Assembly: GCA_024760525.1 (NCBI GenBank)
Contig: CP060500.1
Coordinates: forward strand, 186,001 to 250,000
Reading direction: 5' to 3'
DNA: 64,000 bases
DNA from: Nitrospira sp.
GTDB taxonomy: Bacteria; Nitrospirota; Nitrospiria; Nitrospirales; Nitrospiraceae
The first letter of the stretch is position 1. Every line of letters starts with the position of its first letter. A program made the position numbers and the translations under genes. Under the pieces are notes generated by a model. The model ran no database searches, had not been told where the DNA came from, and worked only from the letters and a program-made list of their open reading frames with translations. Below, piece by piece: positions 24,180 to 32,429 of the stretch.

Positions 24180-25448
24180 TTAGGCCTTCACTATGGGAAG
24201 GTCATCCCAGCTCGTGGTGTAGGCCGGTGAGCTGTGACGAAACTGCGTCCGCCACGCCTTCGTGATTCCGTTGGAGGCATAGTGCAGCGTGCCAGACCCA
24301 AACCGGTTATTGATCGAATCCAGCGCCGTCATCAACTTCTTCGATCGCGCCCGATCGTGTTGGTCGAAAAGGTCTGTCTGCACCTGGCTCGCTGGAACCA
24401 GTCCCGTCAACATGATCCCGACCTTCTTGTAGAGGAACCCCTTGCGGTAGATCGTCCGTATGCCCTCTATCGCAGACCGAATCAGTTCAGGTGTGCTGTC
24501 CGTGGCCACCGGGAGCTTGCGCGTCAGGGCATTGTAATACTGCGGAGTATCCTGGAATGGATTCGTGTGCAGAAACACGGTCAGCACGGTGGCGGCCAGG
24601 TGCTCCGCCCGCAGCTTCTCCGCCGCGCGCGTCGTGTAGCTCGACCCCGCTTCCTCCATCTCCGCCAGCGTGCCCACCATCGTTCCGAAGGCCCGCGAGC
24701 AGGTGATCCCTTGCTTGGGCACTGGGCACTGCTCCACGTCCAGGCAGGACATCCCGCGCAGTTCCATCACCAGGCGCAGTCCGACAACGCCCATGTGCGT
24801 GCGGATAAACTGGTCATCCGCCTGGCGCAGCTGAAGGGCCGTGGTAATGCCGTGCTGGGTAAGGAACCGAGCATAGTTGGGACCAATGCCCCAGACATCT
24901 TCAACGGCAATCCGACTGAGCAGGGCGTCTCGATCTGGACAGGCGCGCAGATCAACCACGCTGCCGGCATCGGGAGTGCGCTTCGCGATTCTGGTGGCGA
25001 TCTTCGCCAGGACTTTCGTCTCCGCAATCCCCACCGATACCGGGATGCCGGTCCAGCGTTTCACTGTGGCGCGGATGACACGTCCATAGTCCGTGAGGTT
25101 TCGCGAGGCGAAACCGGAGAACCCCAGAAACGCTTCGTCGATTGAGTACCTCTCCAGATCCGGACAGAATTGTTCGAGGCACGCCATCACGCGCTGTGAC
25201 ATATCCCCGTAGAGCGCGTAGTTCGATGAGAAGACCTGGACGTCGTGCGCGTCAAGAAGCGGGCGAATCTGAAACTCCGGCACCCCCATCCCGATGCCCA
25301 GGGCCTTCGCTTCGTTCGAGCGAGCCACGACACAGCCGTCATTGTTGGACAGGACGACAACCGGCTGACGCTCGAGCTTGGGGTTAAACACTCGTTCGCA
25401 GGATGCGTAGAAGTTGTTGCAATCGACGAGGGCCAAGACTGGAGACAT
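24180..25448 (-). CDS. umuC: DNA polymerase V catalytic subunit UmuC-like (Y family)
   Basis: 422 residues, the usual UmuC length. Catalytic acids are visible: D9 in ALVDCNNFYASCE and the SIDEAFL motif (Asp-Glu) near residue 105. NNDGCVVARSNEAKALGI marks the finger region, and a thumb and little-finger domain follow. It performs translesion synthesis with UmuD'. Start ATG 25448 follows AGGG, 6 nt after the umuD stop. Mobile elements often carry umuDC-type operons (for example rumAB, impB, mucAB). Confidence 0.95.
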   Translation of the reverse strand: MSPVLALVDCNNFYASCERVFNPKLERQPVVVLSNNDGCVVARSNEAKALGIGMGVPEFQIRPLLDAHDVQVFSSNYALYGDMSQRVMACLEQFCPDLERYSIDEAFLGFSGFASRNLTDYGRVIRATVKRWTGIPVSVGIAETKVLAKIATRIAKRTPDAGSVVDLRACPDRDALLSRIAVEDVWGIGPNYARFLTQHGITTALQLRQADDQFIRTHMGVVGLRLVMELRGMSCLDVEQCPVPKQGITCSRAFGTMVGTLAEMEEAGSSYTTRAAEKLRAEHLAATVLTVFLHTNPFQDTPQYYNALTRKLPVATDSTPELIRSAIEGIRTIYRKGFLYKKVGIMLTGLVPASQVQTDLFDQHDRARSKKLMTALDSINNRFGSGTLHYASNGITKAWRTQFRHSSPAYTTSWDDLPIVKA

Positions 25449-25454
25449 CGGACC

Positions 25455-25880
25455 CTACAGCGCGTGAATGACGTTGGTGACGACGCCCCAGATTTCAAAC
25501 TCTTGCTGCGGTTGAACCTCGATCGGCTGGTAGTTTCGGTTCTCCGGGAGCAGGCGCACTGCGGTGCCCCGTTTGGAGAGACGTTTCACGGTGAGTTCGC
25601 CATCCAGCGCCGCGACGATCACATTGCCGTCGACCGCTTCAAGGGACCGATCCACAACCAATAAGTCCCCCGTATGAATGCCGGCACCGAGCATCGAGTC
25701 TCCGGACACGCGCACAAAGAAAGTCGCGGCGGGGTGCTTAATCAGGTGCCGGTTGAGATCCAGTTTGCCTTCGAGATAATCATCGGCCGGCGACGGGAAG
25801 CCAGCCGGCAGGCGGCCCAGGAACACGGGGAGCTTGTAGCGGGTGGAGAGATCAGGCGCGTAGACGGCATCGATGTGCAT
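25455..25880 (-). CDS. umuD: UmuD-like S24 autoprotease
   Basis: 141 residues. The cleavage region reads LPAGFPSPADDYLEGKLDL, with an Ala-Gly scissile pair rather than the Cys-Gly of E. coli UmuD. The catalytic Ser is in VRVSGDSMLGAGI and the Lys in GELTVKRL. RecA-filament-stimulated self-cleavage would yield UmuD' for polymerase V. Immediately upstream of umuC and 40 bp downstream of the SRAP gene, so the three genes probably share a promoter. Confidence 0.93.
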   Translation of the reverse strand: MHIDAVYAPDLSTRYKLPVFLGRLPAGFPSPADDYLEGKLDLNRHLIKHPAATFFVRVSGDSMLGAGIHTGDLLVVDRSLEAVDGNVIVAALDGELTVKRLSKRGTAVRLLPENRNYQPIEVQPQQEFEIWGVVTNVIHAL

Positions 25881-25919
25881 GACAGTTCCTCAGAGCCAGG
25901 AAGGGCTGTAGTCTACTCC

Positions 25920-26591
25920 CTAGGCCTGGGCTGGCTCAAGACAGGCGGGAGCGTTGTGCCGCGGGTTGTTGACCAGGGTACTGACTGGATAGGCCTGAAG
26001 TTCGGTACTGGGATACGGACGCAGCAAGGCCTTCAGCGAATCGGCGGGTGTGGTGTGATCGAGCCATGGGATATACGAGGCAGGCGCAAGGATCACTGGC
26101 ATCCGATTGTGAATTGGCGCCATCAGGTCATTGGGCTCCGTGGTAATAATTGCGCAGGTCTCGATCGGCTCGCCTTCAGCGGGTTTCCAATGTTCCCATA
26201 GCCCCGCAAAGGCAAACGGCCGCTTGTCCTTTCGACCAATCCAGATGGGCTGTTTTCGCTCACCCAACCTTTGCCACTCATAGAACCCGTCGGCAATGAC
26301 CAGGCATCGCCGCTTCTTGAATGCAGATCGAAAGGCGGGTTTCTCGGCCACGGTCTCACCCTTGGCGTTGATACACTGGTTGCCGATCTTGGCATCCTTG
26401 GCCCAAGAAGGAATCAGGCCCCAGCGAAGCAAGACGCAATCACGTTTCACAGACTCAGGATTGAGACGAACGACCGCCACACGTTGCGTTGGGGAGATGT
26501 TGTAGTTGGGCTTGAACAGCGGGGGATCGTCAACCTGAAACTGTTCCGCGATGACTTCCGGGGTAGCCGTCTGGGTGAAGCGTCCACACAT
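25920..26591 (-). CDS. SRAP/HMCES (YedK-like) abasic-site protein
   Basis: 223 residues starting MCGRF, which exposes Cys2 after Met removal for the thiazolidine DNA-protein crosslink with abasic sites. Other SRAP hallmarks are NYNISPTQ, LLRWGLIPSWA, NAKGETVAEKPAF, GFYEW (catalytic Glu) and MAPIHNRMPVIL (His). It shields abasic sites in single-stranded DNA. First gene of an SRAP-umuDC unit, a damage-response pairing seen in bacteria. A promoter at 26613-26642 lies just upstream. Confidence 0.95.
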   Translation of the reverse strand: MCGRFTQTATPEVIAEQFQVDDPPLFKPNYNISPTQRVAVVRLNPESVKRDCVLLRWGLIPSWAKDAKIGNQCINAKGETVAEKPAFRSAFKKRRCLVIADGFYEWQRLGERKQPIWIGRKDKRPFAFAGLWEHWKPAEGEPIETCAIITTEPNDLMAPIHNRMPVILAPASYIPWLDHTTPADSLKALLRPYPSTELQAYPVSTLVNNPRHNAPACLEPAQA

Positions 26592-26612
26592 CAGTAGCCT
26601 CGCAGGGAGGCT

Positions 26613-26642
26613 ATTCTATGAAAACCAGACATCGAAGTCCAA
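26613..26642 (-). promoter_or_regulatory. Promoter of the SRAP-umuDC operon
   Basis: On the minus strand TTGGAC, an 18-nt spacer, then TAGAAT, ending about 20 nt before the SRAP ATG. The same -35/-10 pair, spacing and flanks recur at 37521-37550 without a gene. SOS control is inferred from the operon content; I could not find a convincing LexA palindrome. Confidence 0.55.
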
Positions 26643-26699
26643 AGCTGCTTCTGGGCAATGACCGACTGGTTATTGTACAGAACGTCTGACTCTCCACTT

Positions 26700-26775
26700 T
26701 GCGACCGTCGGCATTCGGCCAAGAGCGGACATTCGGCGCCGAGATTGCACCACCCCAAAGCGGTCCTCAGCCCTG
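26700..26775. repeat. Dispersed repeat, copy F (degenerate)
   Basis: Shares the blocks CGCCGAGATTGCACCACCC and AAAGCGGTCCTCAG with the segments at 29165-29215 and 32285-32330. Confidence 0.5.
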
Positions 26776-27072
26776 TCGCATGAACCTGCCCGGTAACCGC
26801 CGAGCGTAGCGGAGGAGGAGTGCCTGACGGGAAACAGCCGAAAGATTTGACAAGTAGGAACAACGTTCGAACAACAGCTCGGCGCTGAAGCGGGAGTTCT
26901 CACGAAATCCCTCCGCGAAGTGTCGCAGGCACCGTCACTGTCCGCGCAGACGGGACACATAATGTTCGATTCCAAGACTTGAACCCATTTGAGTTTGGCT
27001 ATCTGAGCCAGTTTCTTCCCATGTGGTATTGCACTTATTGTAAGGGCCCGCGACCATTCCCGTCATCTCAGA

Positions 27073-27102
27073 TTTACACCTAATGCATCGGCTTGCTATA
27101 AA
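27073..27102 (+). promoter_or_regulatory. Sigma-70-like promoter of the CHAT gene
   Basis: TTTACA (27073-27078), 18-nt spacer, TATAAA (27097-27102). Transcription from about 27109 would give a leader of roughly 95 nt before ATG 27206. This AT-rich promoter stands out from the surrounding sequence. Confidence 0.45.
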
Positions 27103-27205
27103 TACTACTCTTGCACGGTGAAGCTAAAGGCAAGTCATCGCGTGCGAATCAGGATGACTCTAACAAGTCAGCCTTTCTTTTTCTCGTTTCAAGTATCACA
27201 ACTGC

Positions 27206-29005
27206 ATGATTGCCATACCGTCGTTCGAACATGTAGCAATCGTTGGCGATGACGCCTGGCTTGCGGCAGAGATTTCATCGCTGTTTACCCGTCCTCGGCG
27301 TTATCTCACCGTCATGGATGGGCCTCGTCTGACTCGACCTGACTACACAAACGAAGTGATTAGACGGACCAATGCCCTCTCGCTGGCTCAAACTCGTCGA
27401 GTAGTATTCGCTAATTTGCCAGCCGATCAAAGTTGTGCACTATCTGAGCGCCAGCCGGCCGGCATGTTCATTTCCGCCAACACTCGAGAAGAGGCGCGAT
27501 CTGCTCTCAGAGGTTGGACGAAAGGCCCAGCTGAAAAGCTGGCTTGGGGCCGAGACCACCTCGGCGTTGGTCTTCTGTTGGCCCGTCGCTCGAAGAAGTT
27601 CCTGGACACGGCTGAGGAGACATCGCCGCCAATCAATTTTGTCTCAGGTGGAACTCACCTGTTGATCGTCTGCGAGGCAGGGGAGGATCTCGCGGAAGTG
27701 ACCGGGAGCAACTTGGCCTTCGCTACTGATGCATCTTTTTTAACTGTCCCTCAGCTTCCAGATCGTGATCAAGATCAATGGCTGGAGGAAATCTATGCCC
27801 TCGGATCAGGGGAGAATGTCACAACGCGATTTGCCTGCATACGCGATCGCGTTCGCACAAGACTCCCTGCCTTTGACTTTCGAGAATACAAGCAGGTTTT
27901 GTTCATCACCAACGGCTTCCCTTGGGGAATGGCCATGCCAGAGCGTCCCACAACACATCTCTTCGCATATCCGGATTTGGGACGCATGATAGTGGAAGGG
28001 ATATGGGCGGCTTCCCGTACTGGCAAGAGCGCAAGGACAGCGCTGCTGATCCAATCGGATCACATCGCAGGATCGGAAATCGAGGCAATACGGGAATCAT
28101 TGAAACAGAATCAAACTCTAGTTCGTATTCAGGCAGGACCCCGCGCGACAGTGCACAATGTCCGAATGTTGCTCGAGACTGTACCATTCGACATTGTCGT
28201 CATTTCGACGCATGCAGGTGATGTTTCAGGCAAACGGGTGACCTATAAATTCACGGACAGCGAAGGTATTGCTCGATGCCTTGTAGTCGATGAGGCTGTT
28301 GGGTTTGGATACGACCCCACAACCGAGAAAGTGTGCGTCCAAACATTCTGTCGTTTTCACGAATTAGACGGAGTTGATTGGTCGGATTCGGTCGCGAAAT
28401 CTTCCCTGTATGTAGGCTCAGCGATCTCCACCTGGTCAGCAATGGGCGATGTCCAGGAGCGCGCAAAATACCGAGTAGCAAGCGAAGAGATCATTCGCGT
28501 TAACGGCTCCATGGGACTTCGGATGAGCGATGACGTGTGGCTTCCCATGATGCACGGTTTCGCACCTGGCTGTACGCCGATCGTTTTTAACAACGCATGC
28601 TCATCGTGGCATGAATTAAGTAAGCGATTTATGTTTCCTGGGGCCAGCGCCTATATCGGAACCTTGTTTCCTGTGACAGAGGCAGAGGCCCAGGCAGTCG
28701 GCACGTCTTTTTTCCAGAGGGAACTCGGAAAATCATTACCAGTAGCGCTCTGGGCCTCACAGAATCACGTCTATGAACGACAAGATCGACGCCCATATGC
28801 GATGTGTGGCCTTCCCTTTTCCTCGATCCAACGGAATACAATAGACTCCATCGCCTTCCTCTCCCAATATTACCCAAGAGCGATTGCCACCCTAAGCCGT
28901 AAGGCGAATACGACCGCTATTGAGGAATTACGGGAGAACTTCATCCAGCAGAAAGACTTTCTATCAAAGGAAGCGGAGATCCTCGCGGACTGGATTCGTT
29001 CCTGA
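27206..29005 (+). CDS. CHAT-domain (caspase-like) protease protein
   Basis: 599 residues. The C-terminal half has the CHAT/caspase-like pattern: strand FDIVVISTHAG with catalytic His336, strand CTPIVFNNACSSW with catalytic Cys465, then GASAYIGTLFPVTEAEAQAVGTSFF, the usual follow-on in CHAT proteins. The first 300 residues are alpha/beta (VAIVGDDAWLAAEI; VLFITNGFPWGMAMP) and of unknown family, perhaps a sensor domain. No signal peptide. No Shine-Dalgarno sequence. CHAT proteases act in anti-phage systems such as type III-E CRISPR (Csx29) and others; here no partner gene is adjacent. Putative abortive-infection effector, by inference. Confidence 0.72.
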   Translation: MIAIPSFEHVAIVGDDAWLAAEISSLFTRPRRYLTVMDGPRLTRPDYTNEVIRRTNALSLAQTRRVVFANLPADQSCALSERQPAGMFISANTREEARSALRGWTKGPAEKLAWGRDHLGVGLLLARRSKKFLDTAEETSPPINFVSGGTHLLIVCEAGEDLAEVTGSNLAFATDASFLTVPQLPDRDQDQWLEEIYALGSGENVTTRFACIRDRVRTRLPAFDFREYKQVLFITNGFPWGMAMPERPTTHLFAYPDLGRMIVEGIWAASRTGKSARTALLIQSDHIAGSEIEAIRESLKQNQTLVRIQAGPRATVHNVRMLLETVPFDIVVISTHAGDVSGKRVTYKFTDSEGIARCLVVDEAVGFGYDPTTEKVCVQTFCRFHELDGVDWSDSVAKSSLYVGSAISTWSAMGDVQERAKYRVASEEIIRVNGSMGLRMSDDVWLPMMHGFAPGCTPIVFNNACSSWHELSKRFMFPGASAYIGTLFPVTEAEAQAVGTSFFQRELGKSLPVALWASQNHVYERQDRRPYAMCGLPFSSIQRNTIDSIAFLSQYYPRAIATLSRKANTTAIEELRENFIQQKDFLSKEAEILADWIRS

Positions 29006-29211
29006 CTCCACAATAAAGCGAAGACACTATCAGAGATCTTATCTGCGAACGAGTGAATCGTTTGCTCACTCCTCGTTTAGCTAAGGGGTGTTGTCTCGTG
29101 GGAGATTGAGGTCTGATCGAGAATTGCGGAGATTGAGGTTATCGGAATCGACGAACTGTACCGTTCATGACGCCGAGATTGCACCACCCCAAAGCGGTCC
29201 TCACCCCTGTC
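29006..29211. other. Intergenic, with repeat segment
   Basis: Between the CHAT gene and the first attC-like site. 29165-29211 carries the CCGAGATTGCACCACCCC and AAAGCGGTCCTCAC blocks of the dispersed repeat. The rest shows nothing recognisable. Confidence 0.45.
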
Positions 29212-29317
29212 GCCGTAACGCTGCGCGTGAGCCGAGGCCGAGCGCAGCGAGAGAACCCAAAGCGTACTCGCTTCGCTCGTACTGCTTTGGGCCGTCGGCT
29301 CGACGCGCGGGTTAGGC
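29212..29317 (-). repeat. Integron attC-like site 1
   Basis: On the minus strand it begins 6 nt after the stop of the 29323-29829 ORF with GCCTAAC (fits the R'' consensus RYYYAAC) and ends GTTACGGC (imperfect R'). The ends form an imperfect inverted repeat, GCCTAACCCGCGCGTCGAGC against GCCGTAACGCTGCGCGTGAGC, with unpaired bases, and the middle folds on itself (CTCGCTTCGCTCG). Length 106 bp, within the attC range. Confidence 0.55.
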
Positions 29318-29322
29318 CGCAA

Positions 29323-29829
29323 CTAGCCTCCCTGCGCTTGGCCTCGTTGCTGCAGGGCTGTACGCAACTTTTGAACCTCAGCGACGATCTTTTCGATCGT
29401 CTCCTCAAGTTCCTTTCGAGTCTTCTTGAGATCCTCTCGGGTAGCCAGCCCCTTGGCCTGCTGGCTTGCACTGGAAAGTGACTGCTCAAGCGAGGCCAGA
29501 CGCTTGTCAATCTCTGCATTCGTACCCGGAGGCCTGTCGTTCTCCAGCTTTGTCACCCGCGCGGCGAGATCGGTGAACTCTTTCTTCGATGCAGGTTCGT
29601 TCATAGCTGAGTCCCTTATATTCCAGATTGAGAACAGTGCCGTAAGTAGCAAGAAAACCGAAGCCGCGATCTTGTCTCGTCGTGACTTTGCGTCGATGCG
29701 ATCATTGAGCGAAATGGAATCCTTATTTCGATGAAACAACCTAGGTGAGAATATAAGCGTCCAGGCTGCTTGAAACAAGCCAACCACCAGTAAGCCAAGG
29801 GCGGTCAGAACAACTGTGCTCCAAGACAC
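29323..29829 (-). CDS. Membrane protein with coiled-coil tail (integron-cassette ORF)
   Basis: 168 residues from GTG 29829, about 17 nt after a GTTAGGC boundary, as in integron cassettes. Two membrane helices (about residues 4-28 and 55-72) flank a basic loop. A long coiled coil follows (EFTDLAARVTKLENDRP; RKELEETIEKIVAEVQKLRTAL). No enzyme motif. The tight fit between a GTTAGGC boundary upstream and an attC-like site right after the stop fits a gene cassette. Confidence 0.68.
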   Translation of the reverse strand: MSWSTVVLTALGLLVVGLFQAAWTLIFSPRLFHRNKDSISLNDRIDAKSRRDKIAASVFLLLTALFSIWNIRDSAMNEPASKKEFTDLAARVTKLENDRPPGTNAEIDKRLASLEQSLSSASQQAKGLATREDLKKTRKELEETIEKIVAEVQKLRTALQQRGQAQGG

Positions 29830-30535
29830 AATGCGCTCCGTTACGGCCTAACAATGTTTAGGCGGATCCATCATAAGAACCGGATCTGCCATGTTCTATC
29901 CGCGTAACACACCTTCAATGATCGTGAACAATATCCCAACATCGACGGTGGTGCAATGAGTTGCGGCCCATCGACCATTGATCACGGGTTCTTATGCGGA
30001 TCGGCGTAAGACCTTCCCTTCTGGTAGCGGTCGGTCGTGTACTCCGGCTAAGGGTCGGATACCGATGGTCGAAGAACGGCCAAGTACGGAAATTCGGCGC
30101 CAGGATCGCCCCGCCATAATGCGGTCATACACCCTTCTGTTGGGCGCAAGTGGGTTTGGCTGCGTATTCCGGTCAAAATGAGCCACGTATTCCAGAGGAA
30201 ACCAGTCAGTCATTCCGATCCAAATCAGCCACTCATTCTGGTGCTATATGCCAACTGCTCCACTTGAAACCAGCCACCTGCTCGACTTATCTCATGCTCT
30301 CCTACGTTCGCATTGACGCACATGTAATTTGATCCGGATACTAAGGAAGGTCTGATTACTGATCCAGTCATGAGCAAGTGCGTATTTTGCTCTGACATAA
30401 TCGCTAAAAGACCCTATTTATAGGCCTTCCAAGAAAAACACGCACTATTTAGCGTTCGGCTCAGGAATTCGTGATTTTGAGCGGTACAGTTGAGCATCTG
30501 CAGTCTCTTATATCCGGAGAGATCGCGAGCTACTC
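29830..30535. other. Intergenic: cassette boundary and dispersed repeat
   Basis: Contains the boundary GTTAGGC (minus strand, 29846-29852) and repeat copy B (29866-30080). At 30120-30330 are short near-tandem phrases (CAAAATGAGCCACGTATTCC, CCAAATCAGCCACTCATTCT and similar), typical of decayed transposon or IS ends. 30340-30535 shows nothing I recognise. Confidence 0.5.
29866..30080. repeat. Dispersed repeat, copy B (most complete)
   Basis: The left segment is bounded by a perfect 10-bp inverted repeat, CATAAGAACC (29872-29881) and GGTTCTTATG (29987-29996). It continues with GCGGATCGGCGTAAGACC and TAGCGGTCGGTCGTGTAC. Copies or parts recur at 3592, 33335, 32190 and 37180. Confidence 0.6.
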
Positions 30536-31888
30536 TTAGGGATTGGTGGACGAAAACATCTGGCCGATGCGTTCCCATCGTGCGTCTTGCTGAATGCCAT
30601 CCCAGGACCAATAGATCACAGCAACCCTTCCATTAATGTGGTTCATGGCAATAGGTCCAAATTCACGACTATCAAACGTAGTAGCGAGGTTATCCGCTAG
30701 CACAAACACTGTCCCGTCTGGGACGACGATTGGCCCAAAGGCTTGAGCTTCGCCACGGGAGAGCTGTGAGATCGGAGATATTGTTGGCCGCATCGAGATG
30801 CGTTCGTTGAGCAGTGTTCCATTGATCCATATCCCATCGTGATTGATCGCGAGAGTCTCGCCTGGTAAACCGACAACCCGCCGAAAATAGGGTACGTCTA
30901 CGTTTGGAATTCGGATCGAGATGATGTCTCCGCGTTGCGGTGTACGGGAAGCTGTGTATGCGCGGAGATCCACTAGAAATATGTCATCGCCTATCAAGGT
31001 GGGATCCATGGCAGAACTTTGAATGTGATGCTGGGCAGCGTAGAAATTATAGATTGCGGTCCTGATAAGCGGCCTCGCAGTAAAATTTACCAGAAAGACG
31101 ACTGCCAGGATGATGAACCATCTTAAGGGGTGCGAACTGCGTGCCCTTGGATCGTTCCTCAGCCGGCGTGCGGTCACCAGGGCTTCTGCCATGATGCCAA
31201 CATAAATGATGCCTGCTGCTGTTACTGCTGCGATGACATTGTAGGGCGGCTTAAAATGAACATGCAGGAGGATAAAGAACTTCACTAATGTGGCTCCTCC
31301 AATCCACACGAGATAACACACCCCTGCCTTGATGTACTCACCGTTATATAACTGTCCTAATCCTGGGAGTAGGCTGAGCGAGAACGAGACCCAAGGACGC
31401 GGAGACTGGATGTAGTGGCTGTCTGCAGGCTGGAGATGACACTCCTGTTCCCTGTCGTTGAGGGCAAGCGGTATGCTTTGTCCATCTGGATACCCGAGCA
31501 ACCAATACATGATCGAGCCAGTCATCATGCCTAGCGTGAGAAGGAGGACTAACATAGTCACGTCCACAATGGGGAAAAAGTCGATGCCTGTTGTCAATGG
31601 TTCATGATTCACATTGGCGCCGACAAAGAGCGCTATAAACGGCCAGCAAAGTCCGATAAGGAGGAAAACAGAAAGAGGCTTGTTGAAGAGATATCGAGCA
31701 ATGGCAACCCAGACACACAGTGAAGGAAATACAAAAACCAGGATCAATCGTGCGATATCGGGTGCTTCAAGATAGCCCAACCATTCAATAAACCCTCGGC
31801 CTGTTAGATAGGAAAAGTAGATCGTGCCTAATGCCAGGCCAGAGACCGTCGCGGCCGCAACGATTTTCAACCAAGTACTAGCTTTCAT
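30536..31888 (-). CDS. Signal peptidase I-like membrane protein, catalytic dyad lost
   Basis: 450 residues. The N-terminal 260 hold about seven membrane segments, including SLSLLPGLGQLYNGEYIKAG, the motif of TM2/DUF5683-type domains. The C-terminal 190 match type I signal peptidase: QSSAMDPTLIGDD (box B), RGDIISI, YFRRVVGLPGETL (box D) and FVLADN (box E). In LepB box B the catalytic Ser precedes Met; here that position is Ala293. The catalytic Lys before Arg in box D is Arg336. Both changes are clear in the DNA. It is therefore probably a pseudo-peptidase. It may bind signal peptides or act as a decoy or inhibitor. Confidence 0.8.
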   Translation of the reverse strand: MKASTWLKIVAAATVSGLALGTIYFSYLTGRGFIEWLGYLEAPDIARLILVFVFPSLCVWVAIARYLFNKPLSVFLLIGLCWPFIALFVGANVNHEPLTTGIDFFPIVDVTMLVLLLTLGMMTGSIMYWLLGYPDGQSIPLALNDREQECHLQPADSHYIQSPRPWVSFSLSLLPGLGQLYNGEYIKAGVCYLVWIGGATLVKFFILLHVHFKPPYNVIAAVTAAGIIYVGIMAEALVTARRLRNDPRARSSHPLRWFIILAVVFLVNFTARPLIRTAIYNFYAAQHHIQSSAMDPTLIGDDIFLVDLRAYTASRTPQRGDIISIRIPNVDVPYFRRVVGLPGETLAINHDGIWINGTLLNERISMRPTISPISQLSRGEAQAFGPIVVPDGTVFVLADNLATTFDSREFGPIAMNHINGRVAVIYWSWDGIQQDARWERIGQMFSSTNP

Positions 31889-32327
31889 GCCTTCCGAGAT
31901 GTCGAGAGAGATAGAAAACTGGGCGTTACACTAAGGATAGCATAGCATCTTAGCCTGACAAGGTATGGCACTTAATAGAATGCTGGTAGGAAACACGAAG
32001 ATTTGGAGGCGTTCGGTCTGGATGGAGGAGAGGCAACTCTAATCCAGCGGGAAGTCCCTTCCTGAAAAGGAGGGGTTCTTCATAGTATAAACTGCGAAAT
32101 GCGCATCAACGCTGAAGGTGCTGAATCGTCCTCAAATCAAATCCCGGCCTCGGCGTTAACTTAAGACGCAAGTGTGGGATCCCGATGGGGCCGTCATTCA
32201 GCGAACCACCTGATAACGGTCGGTCGTGGACGTCGGATTTGGGTCGGATGGCGGCGGCTGGAGATCGACTGTGAACGGAAGTTCGGCGCCGAGATCGCAC
32301 CGTAATAAAGCGGTCCTCAGTCCTATC
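31889..32327. other. Intergenic with repeat segment
   Basis: 31889-32180 contains nothing recognisable. 32190-32327 holds part of the dispersed repeat (CACCTGATAACGGTCGGTCG, CGCCGAGATCGCACCG, AAAGCGGTCCTCAG). Confidence 0.45.
32190..32327. repeat. Dispersed repeat, copy E (partial)
   Basis: Shares the ACCTGATA.CGGTCGGTCGTGGACGTCGG block with 37210-37250 and AAAGCGGTCCTCAG with copies at 26.7 and 29.2 kb. Confidence 0.5.
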
Positions 32328-32402
32328 GCATTAACGTTTGAGCTCAGCCGCGTGCGGAGGCCGCAGGCCGTAGCACGTCGGCTGGAGCGACGGGGGTTGG
32401 GC
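32328..32402 (-). repeat. Integron attC-like site 2
   Basis: 75 bp. On the minus strand it opens GCCCAAC (perfect RYYYAAC) and closes GTTAATGC (near-R'). Inner arms GTCGCTCCAGCCGAC and CGGCTGAGC pair with one unpaired base, the asymmetry typical of attC L boxes, around a GC-rich palindromic centre. It lies about 28 nt after the stop of the 32430-33317 ORF, as expected for a gene cassette. Confidence 0.65.
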
Positions 32403-32429
32403 GTCGGCACGCATCGGGGATTTTAGCCG

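Larger units (their letters stand above)
26592..27205. other. Divergent intergenic region: two promoters and a repeat
   Basis: It separates the SRAP operon (minus) from the CHAT gene (plus). It holds the SRAP promoter (26613-26642), a degenerate repeat segment at about 26700-26775 (CGCCGAGATTGCACCACCC and CAAAGCGGTCCTCAG blocks, also at 29.17 and 32.29 kb) and the CHAT promoter (27073-27102). The stretch 26780-27060 has no recognised feature. Confidence 0.55.

Noticed and set aside
26655..26690. LexA box upstream of the SRAP operon
   Set aside because: CTGTACAATAACCAG is only an imperfect CTG-N9-CAG and the equivalent position in the orphan copy differs.
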